DNA from: Phytophthora colocasiae | Taxonomy: Eukaryota; Oomycota; Peronosporomycetes; Peronosporales; Peronosporaceae | Assembly: GCA_018806915.1 (NCBI GenBank) | Contig: JAGKQI010000090.1 | Coordinates: 1,302,001-1,366,000 of the forward strand | Reading direction: 5' to 3' | Length of the DNA: 64,000 nucleotides | Shown here: positions 43,379 through 51,518 of the stretch, one piece after another | Numbering within the stretch: position 1 is the first letter of the stretch | How the letters are laid out: each line of letters starts with the position of its first letter | The notes under the pieces: model-generated | What the model was told of the DNA's origin: nothing | The model's database searches: none | The model's input: the letters and a program-made list of their open reading frames with translations, nothing else | Translations under genes and position numbers: made by a program

Positions 43379-44917
43379 TCAGGGGCTGGAATATCGGTTT
43401 CCTCCTCTCCGGTCTACCCGGAAGCTTGATCCGCCAACAGATCCAGCGGGCTCACCGTTGGTCCTGCCGGGGTCGGAACCGCCGTTTGGCGGGGCGGGCT
43501 GGGTTGATCCGGGGGCTTCGGTAGCAGCGGTTCCTAGATCACGGGGGGCTGAGGAGCTCCGAGCTGGACACTTGCGTGAGGAAGGAGGAACGGCGGGGGA
43601 AGCGGAGGCGCTTCGAGATCTTTTGGTGGCACGAGTCGCCCGTCGATCCGCGATCCACGAGGACAACCGAGCAGAGGAATCCTCGGCGTGATGCAGCTGT
43701 TGTTCGGCTTCTGCATAATCAGCGTCCAGCTCCTGATGAGCCTGTCGGAGCTCTGCGTTCTGCTGCTGGAGTTGGCTGAGTTCCTGTGTCGCCGCGTCCC
43801 GGGCGGAACGGGCCACGTCAAGGTCCGCGAGGGCCGATAAGCGATCTTGGGTGGCGTCGTCCAGGTCGACCTGGATTCGATCACGATCCACCGTGACTCG
43901 ATCGAGATCTTGCATCGCCTGATCCCGGTCGAGGCGGGCCTGGTCCAGGTCCGCGACAGCCTGATCTCGCTCGACAATTGCTGCACGATGCTGGACGGAC
44001 AGCTGGTCCCGGTCATGCTGGATTATTTCCAGATTTCCCAAGGCGTCCGCCAGATCTTGCTCCAGACTGGAGATAGCGGCGGCGTCGGCAGCTGTGTCCG
44101 AGGGAGGAACGCGAGAATCCGGCGCAGACACATCCTCCAGCGCGAGGTGTGCCCGGGCCAGCTCTGCCTGGTGGCCCTCTGCCTCGCGTTCCAGGTACGC
44201 GATCTCAGCTCGAGCGGCGAGCAATTCCGCTTGGGTCCGCGTCAACTCCAACCTCAACCGAGCTTCCTCTGCTGAAGGGCAAGTCTGATCAGCGGATGTG
44301 GCCATGGCCGCTTGTAGACCTTGGGAGGAATCGTTCCTCTGCCAGCGATCAAGGCTACGCTGAGTGAGAGTCAAGTCATGGCGCACGGCGACGAGCTCCC
44401 GTTCACGATCCTGAAGCTTATCCCGGAGTTCAATCTCCGTCTCCCCTGCTACGCGAAGTTCGGCCAACTGGAAGTCGAGATCCTCGAGCGCAGAGTCTAG
44501 CCGCGCCTGGATCCGGGCCATTCGCTGTTCAAACTCCCGCCGTTCGGCGTCGTGCTGAGCCCGCTGATCTTGCAAGGCGGCTATCGCGTCCCCATCGATA
44601 ATATCTCCGGTTCCCGACCGCAGACGAGCGATTTCGGCGTTCAGCCGCAAGATCTCCTCCGCCTGGTCGTCCCGGAAGCGCTCCATATCCTCCATGTCGG
44701 ATCGCAACCGGCGAACGGTGTCATCCAGGTGGTCCCGATCGCGACTCAAGGTCTCGCGCATCCGTTGGCTATGGGCCAGCCTCGCTTGCAAGGTGACCAG
44801 CTCAGGGTTTACCCCAGGAGTTGAGAAGCGTGAGGCGGTGGATCGAGCTGATCGGATCGAGTGCTCGCTCGAAGGAGTTCTCGGCATCAAAGGGGGCGAA
44901 GGAGGCGGATCGGACAT
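43379..44917 (-). CDS. Antisense ORF of the Chronos-like element, N-terminal coiled-coil part
   Basis: 512 codons from ATG 44917 (MSDPPPSPPLMPRTPSSE). The frame is also open upstream to 45091, but that part is His/Pro-rich and probably not coding. After a Ser/Pro leader there are about 330 residues of strong heptad coiled coil (LRSDMEDMERFRDDQAEEIL, RDQAVADLDQARLDRDQAMQ), then a basic Ser/Pro tail. The organisation, with a coiled coil before a helical domain, matches the antisense ORF at 58.5 kb. A frameshift near 43.2-43.4 kb separates it from the C-terminal part. The role is unknown. Confidence 0.65.
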   Translation of the reverse strand: MSDPPPSPPLMPRTPSSEHSIRSARSTASRFSTPGVNPELVTLQARLAHSQRMRETLSRDRDHLDDTVRRLRSDMEDMERFRDDQAEEILRLNAEIARLRSGTGDIIDGDAIAALQDQRAQHDAERREFEQRMARIQARLDSALEDLDFQLAELRVAGETEIELRDKLQDRERELVAVRHDLTLTQRSLDRWQRNDSSQGLQAAMATSADQTCPSAEEARLRLELTRTQAELLAARAEIAYLEREAEGHQAELARAHLALEDVSAPDSRVPPSDTAADAAAISSLEQDLADALGNLEIIQHDRDQLSVQHRAAIVERDQAVADLDQARLDRDQAMQDLDRVTVDRDRIQVDLDDATQDRLSALADLDVARSARDAATQELSQLQQQNAELRQAHQELDADYAEAEQQLHHAEDSSARLSSWIADRRATRATKRSRSASASPAVPPSSRKCPARSSSAPRDLGTAATEAPGSTQPAPPNGGSDPGRTNGEPAGSVGGSSFRVDRRGGNRYSSP

Positions 44918-45499
44918 CGTGGAGGGATGGTGGTGCTTGAACGACTTGTGTCCCGGGTGATGAATGTGGAAATAAGCCCGAAGTGAGCTGCGGCAGCACA
45001 ACTTACGTGCTGGGGGCGGATGTGGTGAAGCGAACGAGAATCTTTCCCGGAGAGGCGATATCAGCCACGAACCCGAATAGAGCCGGAACAAGCGACAGGG
45101 AGGACCTGTGATCCCCAGATCTGAGTCGAATCAGACAAAGGTACGATGGGTCCCGCCGGGGAACAGGCAACAGAGACACCGGCGGAAGATCAAGTGGAGC
45201 GGTGTTCGTTGGTGATCCGAGTTCTACCGGAGGAAGAATGGGGAGATCAAGGGTGTTCTCGCGCGATCATCGATGACGGGGTTCCAAGTGAGCACGATCG
45301 GCTCACCCCTGCGCCCCGAAGCCTTCTAACAGCATGATCCTGCTTCCCCGGGCGGCGACGAAGCGGGATCACGCAGTGATCCTCTCCCGTTTAAGTACGA
45401 GATCAGCTCCGGATCAAGTTCAGCCCAAGGCACGACGCAGACTCTTCTGGTGGCCTGATCCGGATTCTCCGAACGACTACCAAGCGGGATCAGGCAGCG

Positions 45500-45568
45500 A
45501 TCAAGCTTCGGTTAAGTATGAGATCAATCTTCGGTTAAGTACGAGATCAAGCTTCGGTTAAGTACGGA
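45500..45568 (+). repeat. Three 23-bp tandem repeats before the LTR
   Basis: Three copies, starting at 45500, 45523 and 45546, of the unit ATCAAGCTTCGGTTAAGTA plus four variable bases. A looser copy lies at about 45388. The repeats occupy the spacer between the antisense ORF and the 3' LTR. A GATCGA-type simple repeat sits at the equivalent place in the second copy (about 55890-55970). Confidence 0.8.
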
Positions 45569-45613
45569 ATCGGCTCACGATCAGGGCTAGAGGAGCCAAG
45601 CTAGGGATCAGCT

Positions 45614-46195
45614 ATGTAGCCAGTGTCATGTGATCGTAGGATAGTAAATCAGGATGGGATTAGTAGGCATAGGAATAACCATGAAGAGAATCGAATTTGC
45701 CCTGAACCACTCAAGTGCCTTCGCTACGCCTGGAACCGGGAACCACATTGGCCCTACAAGCGTCTGGAAGGTGAGGATACGTGATCTAGTATAGCGGTTA
45801 TGACTGGATAATATATTGGCCAGCTTTGCCCTATCTAGTGACCTATCCTTTAAGTGCATACATCAGATCGGAAGGAATTGGTTGTTTGGCCCAACGATCT
45901 CGTCGAATCTCGCCCCCTCAAGACCCCCGCTATCGGAAGCGGAAAACAACGGAAAGGAAGGTACTGAATCCCGAACATTGGACTATTGGAAGACCTGGAT
46001 CAAGAACCAGGTACCCGGATCAAGGCTCGAGAACTCGCCTACGACCGGGATCAAGTACCCCGAGGTGGAGTGAAGAACTTCCACGCCGCCTCAAACCCCT
46101 GCGTCACCCAAGACCTTCTTCCGACCTACAAGACACCTTCAGAAGTCACCTGGGAGAGCGTAACCCGCCTACCGACGGGTACACAAGGTGAAACT
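45614..46195 (+). repeat. LTR of the Chronos-like element
   Basis: About 580 bases starting TGTAGCC and ending near ACACACA (TG...CA). It is clearly homologous over its length to 55997-56545: shared blocks include GTGATCGTAGGATAG, AGGAATAACCAT, CCCTATCTAGTGA and CTGCGTCACCCAAGAC. Two copies in the same orientation, each preceded by a purine- or GATC-rich stretch, support LTR identity. The right end is less certain than the left. Confidence 0.7.
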
Positions 46196-46235
46196 ACACA
46201 CAGCTAGATCACGGATCATCGGGGGACCCCCTCCG

Positions 46236-47319
46236 TTAGTCGGTGTCTGGGCGCAAGTGGTGATCGAGACCTGCCTTAACGAGATTTTGGCAGATCCACT
46301 CCACCACAAGGCCCGCCGCGTGCTTCGCACGTAAGAAGGCGTCAATGACGTCGCATTGCTCTTTAGGAAGAGGCCACTGTCGGGTCACGCAGTATTTAGT
46401 TCCGGGAACTAAGTCGATCTCGTGACGAACGCCTCGGTCAGGGGGCAGACCACTCGGTGGTTCCTTCGAGACAACGTCTCCATATTCCTTCAGCAGGGAG
46501 TAGAAGGGATCCGAGGGATTCTTGAGGATCTCCGATCCACTCCTGGCGCTCAGCACCTTCTTGACCTCGGCCAAGACGGACTCATCAACGAGGGACGATG
46601 AGTTTAACTCCTCTTCAGGTCGAACGATGACCACCTCGGCGAGTTCGCCAGCCTTCAAGGCATCGCCAAAGTCGGCGAACGACATCTCCTCTAGCTCAAG
46701 GAGCTTGTCAACACTCGGCAGATCGCCCAGCAGGACGCTGCCTTCGGCACTGCCGTCCACTCCATCAACCAGAGTGTATAGCTGCCCACAGCCCTCCCGT
46801 GCGTTGACACTTGACGTCACGGACGACTCAGACGCAGAGCGTCTCGCCCATAGGGCCTTACGACGTCGTCGCCTAGCCGACGAACGTCCACTCGACGGAG
46901 TACGTGCCGCTGCACAGGTAATGGCCTTGCCCGGCCCTGTGTCAGTGACACTCAGTGACTGACTCGGTCTACCGCCGACGTCACTAGACGGAGTACGTGC
47001 CGCCGCACAGGTTTCGGCCCCTTCAGGCCCAGTGTCAGTGACACTCTGCGATCCACTCGGTCGATGACTGGTGTCGCTCAGCGGAGTACGTGCCGCTGCA
47101 CAATCAATGACCGTACACAGGTCCAGTGTCAGAGACACTCAGTGATCGACTTGGTCCGCGACTAGTTTCACTCGACGGAGTACGTGCCGGCTCACAGGGG
47201 TTACGTGGGCCTTGCCCACACGTTGACTCACTGTCAACCAGCGCTACGCGCTCAACAGGGCTGCGGTCCGCGCACTCGGTGCTGTCCACTAACTCAAGCA
47301 CGCCGACTTCCAGCATCAC
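46236..47319 (-). pseudogene. Protease-RT linker and start of RT
   Basis: Frames 47319-47104 and 47138-46236 overlap around the repeat region. The linker holds four ARTPSS...SVTDTGP repeats. After it, the N-terminal RT signature is clear: EYGDVVSKEPPSGLPPDRGV, then HEIDLVPGTKY, then RQWPLPKEQCDVIDAFL. The match ends after KHAAGLV, about 46310, where the sequence becomes unrelated. Catalytic RT motifs are absent. Confidence 0.75.
46880..47215 (-). repeat. Coding minisatellite, four units of about 93 bp
   Basis: GGAGTACGTGCCG recurs with TACGTGCC starting at 46902, 46994, 47087 and 47181 (spacing 92-94). Each unit encodes AARTPSS plus a variable part and SVTDTGP in the protease-RT linker. The small differences in spacing change the reading frame between units. 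Confidence 0.8.
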
Positions 47320-47840
47320 AGCCGACTCGGCTCGATGCTCGCGCAGTAGCGCTTCTGCTTCCTAGCAGAGGTGGGTTCATGACTCGCCAAAGCTCCACTA
47401 GGAGAGAAGTGCGTAGCACCTAAGGTCTTCGACCTCCAATCGATCCATGGCTCGTGGCGCTCCAGCCACCCCATACCAAGGATGAGGTCGTACCTCGAAT
47501 CCAGGTCCAAGACCAAGCAGCGTTCTACGCTGTCGAAGTCCAAGAACTTCAGCCGCAGGTCCATGGGAACCTTGGCTACCGTGACACGGACGCCCGTCGC
47601 TAGACGGACAGTGACGGTGTCACCTCTTCGCGCTCGAAGCGCCTCAGCATATTGCTGACTACCCTCAACGGTGGAGCGTCTGACATAGTTGCCAGACGCT
47701 CCCGAATCGATCAACAGGATCCACGGCTCCTCGAAGCCCTTCACGTCCACATGGACGACCAGCAAGCGCTGCTTGCTCACACGTTCCGTGTTCAAGAGCA
47801 CGGAGCTCTTCGGGGCTGAGCCCCAGTGCCTCTCACGCAC
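47316..47840 (-). CDS. Retropepsin-like aspartic protease of the second Ty3/gypsy family
   Basis: About 174 codons. The active site is LLIDSGASGNYVRRS (D-S-G), followed by a hydrophobic flap region and the second signature DLILGMGWLERHEPWIDW, the typical end of a Ty3/gypsy protease. It cleaves the gag-pol polyprotein. The frame is open on both sides; the ATG at 47840 is not necessarily a real start, because this is part of a polyprotein. Confidence 0.8.
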   Translation of the reverse strand: MRERHWGSAPKSSVLLNTERVSKQRLLVVHVDVKGFEEPWILLIDSGASGNYVRRSTVEGSQQYAEALRARRGDTVTVRLATGVRVTVAKVPMDLRLKFLDFDSVERCLVLDLDSRYDLILGMGWLERHEPWIDWRSKTLGATHFSPSGALASHEPTSARKQKRYCASIEPSRL

Positions 47841-47878
47841 TGCAGAACTCAGTTCTTCCCCAGTAGACCGCCCCGCAT

Positions 47879-48402
47879 CTACTGGGAGCCGTCGTTTCCT
47901 TGGGCAGAGCCCAAAGCGGGACCCGCGGCAGGGTTGCGGGCATTCTGGCCGGCGCGCTCTTTGCGCAGAGGGCAGTTGGGCCTCAGATGTGCGGGACTAC
48001 CACACGTGTAGCACCGGCGGGTGCTCATACGCTGCACCGCAGCTCGTAGCTCGACTACTTCATCTTCAGCATAGCTGAGGTCCATGGGCTCGGGTCCCCC
48101 GGACCCTGTGCAGTTAGCACCGACTCTCGACAACTTAAAGTTGTGTTCAGCATTCAATGCCACGCTGACAGCGTCCTCGAAGCTGCGAGGATTCTGACGG
48201 AACGCCTCCGTCCTGGCCACGCCAGCTCGTAGTGCTCGACGAGAGCGTTTTCGTACGAGGCAAACGCCTCGAGGCGCGCGTTGACGGTCTCCGGTCCTTG
48301 GGACGCAAGGTGCGCCATACCTTCCGGGCCCACCAAGGACGTAAGCTTGTTAAGCGTGTCCCGCTGACTCGGAGTCAAGTGAGCGTATGCTTCTGGCTCC
48401 AT
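47879..48402 (-). pseudogene. Gag with CCHC zinc knuckle, frame-broken and shortened
   Basis: Starts MEPEAYAHLTPSQRDTLNKL at 48402 and runs to about 48220. The second frame (from about 48220) continues RTEAFRQNPRSFEDAVSVAL, a common gag C-terminal segment, then the zinc knuckle CYTCGSPAHLRPNC. The total is far shorter than a usual gag, and the frame changes at the junction, so an internal deletion is likely. The zinc knuckle binds genomic RNA. Confidence 0.75.
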
Positions 48403-48439
48403 TCTCACAGAGAAACAGTCTTCAACTCAGGAGTTGGAT

Positions 48440-48457
48440 TGACTACAAGTGCTACCA
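48440..48457 (-). other. Primer-binding site
   Basis: On the - strand TGGTAGCACTTGTAGTC follows two bases after the LTR end. The first bases TGG pair with the CCA end of a tRNA. The same sequence follows the LTR at 55125. I could not assign the tRNA. Confidence 0.6.
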
Positions 48458-48459
48458 GA

Positions 48460-48856
48460 TGCAGCGGGGCTGCGTAGGTGTGCACGGCACAGAGGAAGTT
48501 TAGTTGACTCGTAGAGTCCTGTTTACAAGGCACTAGCCTTCTATACAAGAACCAAGTAGTCCACTAAATACGGGACTCACAGAGTCAGTGTCCCTATAAT
48601 AAAGGAACTAACACTAGTTATGTAAAATGTAAACTGATTTTATTGACTTTATTGCCCTAATCCTAAATGTAACATATTTAGTATCTAGCATACTAAATCT
48701 TAGTCAAAATGTAATGTGTAATTGCCAACAAAATGGCTACATATGTGACGTGTGAGAAACACGATGTGTCGTACACAGATCTGTGCCTTGTACTTCCGGC
48801 CTATGTCAGCCACACTAATGTAGCCATAGCGCACAGTGCCGTGTAACCCCGTTACA
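48460..48856 (-). repeat. LTR of the second Ty3/gypsy family
   Basis: On the - strand it starts TGTAACGGGGTTACA and ends CTGCA, 397 bases. It is adjacent to the PBS and gag, and its start matches the LTR at 54807 (TGTAACGGGGTTACA). Being AT-rich in the middle and having TG...CA ends supports the call. Confidence 0.75.
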
Positions 48857-48880
48857 GTCGACGTCATGCACATAATATGT

Positions 48881-48925
48881 GAAACAGGTTTTCTCCAGGT
48901 TGTATACCTGGAGAAAACCTGTTTC
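48881..48925. repeat. Perfect 20-bp inverted repeat with 5-bp loop
   Basis: Arms 48881-48900 and 48906-48925 are exact reverse complements. A third partial copy of the arm motif (ACCTGGAGAATACCTGTT) lies at about 48961. It sits between a retroelement LTR and the GK gene, about 200 bases before the GK start codon. It could form an RNA hairpin or cruciform, or be a remnant of a small inverted-repeat element. Confidence 0.8.
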
Positions 48926-49123
48926 CGTAAGATAAAAATAAATTACCATATCTTTTATGCACCTGGAGAATACCTGTTGAGTGTAAACCCTAACCTTCCT
49001 GGACGGGAGACCGTCCTTTTTTCTTCTTCTTGGTAGTGGTCCTTATAACGGGGTATTCTTATAACATATGTACCAATACTATGGTACAGTGGCTGGTCCT
49101 ACATTTTCAACTTGGCCGACCTC

Positions 49124-51412
49124 ATGGGGTCGTACGAGGCGCTGGCGCTGGCGCAGAGTGCGCAGCTCTACTTGCTGGTGGGGGTGCTGGGTATTGTTCT
49201 GTACCTTCTCTTGGTCTTGTCCTTCTTCCTTGTGCCCAACATCAAGGCGCAGCACCCGGCGGCGGACCTCGTCGTGTGGCACGCAGGCTGCGGCTTCATG
49301 ACGTCTGTGGGCTTCGTACTGGGATTTGTATTGCAGCAGCAGGACGTGGAGCCGCAGGACCAAGAGCTGATCCACTGGCAGTGCTCTCTATTAGGCCCTT
49401 TCAACCAGTTTTTCCTCCTGGCAGGCGCCTGCTGGTACCTCATGCTGACTCTGGACCTGCTCGTGGCTCTGGTGAACCCCTGGATGGGCTACAGCTGCAA
49501 GTCCTGGGCCTACCACACCATGTACGACGTGTGGATCTATAGATTTATCTAATGCAAAACTAACTATTCTATTGTTTCTGACTGCTGCAGTGTGTGGAGT
49601 GTCAGTGCTGTATCGGCTCTACTGCTGCATCAGTTAAATCTCTTCGGCCTCTCACCACTCAATATCTGCTGGATCAAGCGCACTAGGGACCCGATGCAGA
49701 TCAACACAGCCAACTGGATATTTCTCTTCGCCATTGTGAGCGCCACCTGCATCGTGTCACTCGCAGTGCTGCTGTTCGCGAGTTTCCGCTTTGTAAGGAG
49801 ACAACTGGACGTCACGTATCGAGCCAAGCGCCGCAATTTGATGCAGTACTACCGCTATCTACTAGTCTTTGGGGGTCATTGGGCGGCCTGTGGCGCACTC
49901 TATTATGCGGCCTACCTCCAGCAGTTCGACGGCAAATTGGCAAAACACTTTGAACTCGCCTTCGCACTTGTTTTTGGCTCGTACCCCGTACTGCTGCTCA
50001 TTGTATGGGTGCTCAACACGGAGTTGTACCAGAATTTCTCGAGTGAAAACAACCTATCGAAGTCAGAACGAGGAACGGGAGGGATGATCAGTACAGAGCA
50101 TTTCAGCGCAGCACTGCGAAAGGACTTGATGCGCTATACGACTGCAGGGATCCGATGCAGCATTTGCGAATCTCCTGTCGACAGCTTACGGTCACCTCTA
50201 CTGAGTCTTGCTCGGGATCGGTTCGGCTCTCTCGATCGGACTGCAGCGTTGTCATTTCTGCAAATGGAAGAGGGTGACTCGGCTGGACTTTATCACGAGA
50301 AGAAGCGGTTAGCGACCACGGTGTACAACGGCGAGTATCGATACTACGAGAAGCTGGGTTTTACTGACTACGCGCCAAAAGTGTTCCAGAACATCCGAGA
50401 GATCTGCGGTATCGACAACGAAATGTATGAACAGTCGTTCGCAGACACTCTCTTGGAACGCGCGTCTGAGGGCAAGTCTGGAATGCTATTCTACTTCACT
50501 AGTGACCGCAAATACCTGGTGAAGACCATGACGAAGAAGGAGCACTCGTTCCTTCTTGAGGTGCTCCCGCTGTTCCACCAGTATATTCTAAAGCAGCCAA
50601 ACTCACTCTTGTGTCGATTTCTGGGCTGCCACTCAATGCAACTTCCCGTTGGATGGAACAAGATGTTCTTCGTCGTGATGGAAAACATCTTCCCGGATGG
50701 CCCGGTCGATGAGCGCTATGACCTCAAAGGAATCTTTCATCAGTCCAACTTCAGGTACCAAGAAGGCATCCCAACACCAGTGTCAAGCGAGTGGAGTCGC
50801 AGTGGAAGGGAAGAAGAAGGGGGTGTTCATATTGGGGAAGAAGACGAAGCAGCATCAAGATCAAGCGAAAGCCACAGTATGGACAGTGAGTTGGCGCACG
50901 TTACAGAGAGGCAGCCGCTGCTACGTCGTGGGAGCTCTCGCCCTTCGCTCCGTTACGACAACGACTTTGTGCTTCGTCGAGCCTCACTTCGTGTGAATCC
51001 AACAACTCGCGCAAACCTGCTTGCTCAAGTAACAAGTGATTGCGGATTTCTCCAGGAGCTGGGAATTATGGACTACAGTTGTCTGCTCGGTATCCGGCAC
51101 TACAACCAGCATATTGAGCCTGAGGTTTTGGACAGTCTGGCGCATAATGCTGTCGTCTCAGCAGATCAGTCTACCGTCTACTATCTCGGGTTCGTTGACA
51201 TCTTGCAGCACTACAACTTTGGGTGGAAAATGCAGCATTGCTTGTTGGCTGCAGTAGTGGACAAACGACAAATCACTGCGCTACCCCCGGCCGAGTACGC
51301 TCTACGATTTTTGAACTTCATCCACGAGTATCTGCTACGAGACCCGGAAGGATCGCACGTTCGCTCGTATGGGTCCATTGGTTACTCTCCTTCGAGCTTT
51401 GTTCAAAGCTGA
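49124..51412 (+). CDS. GPCR-phosphatidylinositol phosphate kinase fusion (GK)
   Basis: 739 residues from two predicted exons, 49124-49521 and 49591-51412, intron 69 bases with CTAAC branch and CTGCAG acceptor. The N-terminal half has about seven hydrophobic segments typical of the oomycete GK receptors (for example LYLLVGVLGIVLYLLLVLSF and NWIFLFAIVSATCIVSLAVL), with LNICWIKR between two of them. The C-terminal half is a PIP kinase: YLVKTMTKKEHSFLLEVLPL (ATP-side Lys), FFVVMENIF, RYDLKG, LGIMDYSCLLGI and LGFVDILQHYNFGWKMQH, with a Ser/Glu-rich insert before the last part. It is expected at the plasma or endomembrane, making PIP2 on receptor signalling. The ATG at 49124 precedes the first membrane segment; the frame upstream has only TTG. 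Confidence 0.92.
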
Positions 51413-51518
51413 TGCTCGCACGGTGACAACTATTTTAATACGCGAGGTGCTGCTGCATCTCATTGCCGCAAGTAGGTAGATAGAGGACTCAAGACAAATC
51501 AATCAACAAGTCGAGTGA

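Larger units (their letters stand above)
37449..46195 (+). mobile_element. Ty3/gypsy Chronos-like element, 5'-truncated, rearranged, with antisense ORF and 3' LTR
   Basis: Order on the + strand: a pol linker (37449-37706), an inverted RT piece (37707-38205), RT-RNase H (38206-39476), second RNase H (39613-40154), integrase and chromodomain (40151-41818), an antisense ORF (44917-42113), a GATC-rich spacer with 23-bp repeats, then an LTR (45614-46195). Sequence left of 37449 shows no element features, so gag and the 5' LTR are missing. RT, RNase H and integrase-chromodomain carry stops or frameshifts, so the copy is dead. GATC tetramers are about ten times denser than chance and than in neighbouring genes. 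The name Chronos (dual RNase H plus chromodomain in oomycetes) is from memory. Confidence 0.82.
46236..48856 (-). mobile_element. 5' half of a second Ty3/gypsy family: LTR, PBS, gag, protease, RT start
   Basis: Reads right to left: LTR (48856-48460), a primer-binding site (about 48457-48440), gag with a zinc knuckle, retropepsin, a linker with 93-bp repeats and the first part of RT, which stops at about 46300 next to the Chronos-like LTR. The 3' half of the element is missing. Gag contains a frame break near 48220. It is therefore a truncated, inactive copy; its LTR and PBS match those at 54.8-55.14 kb. Confidence 0.8.
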
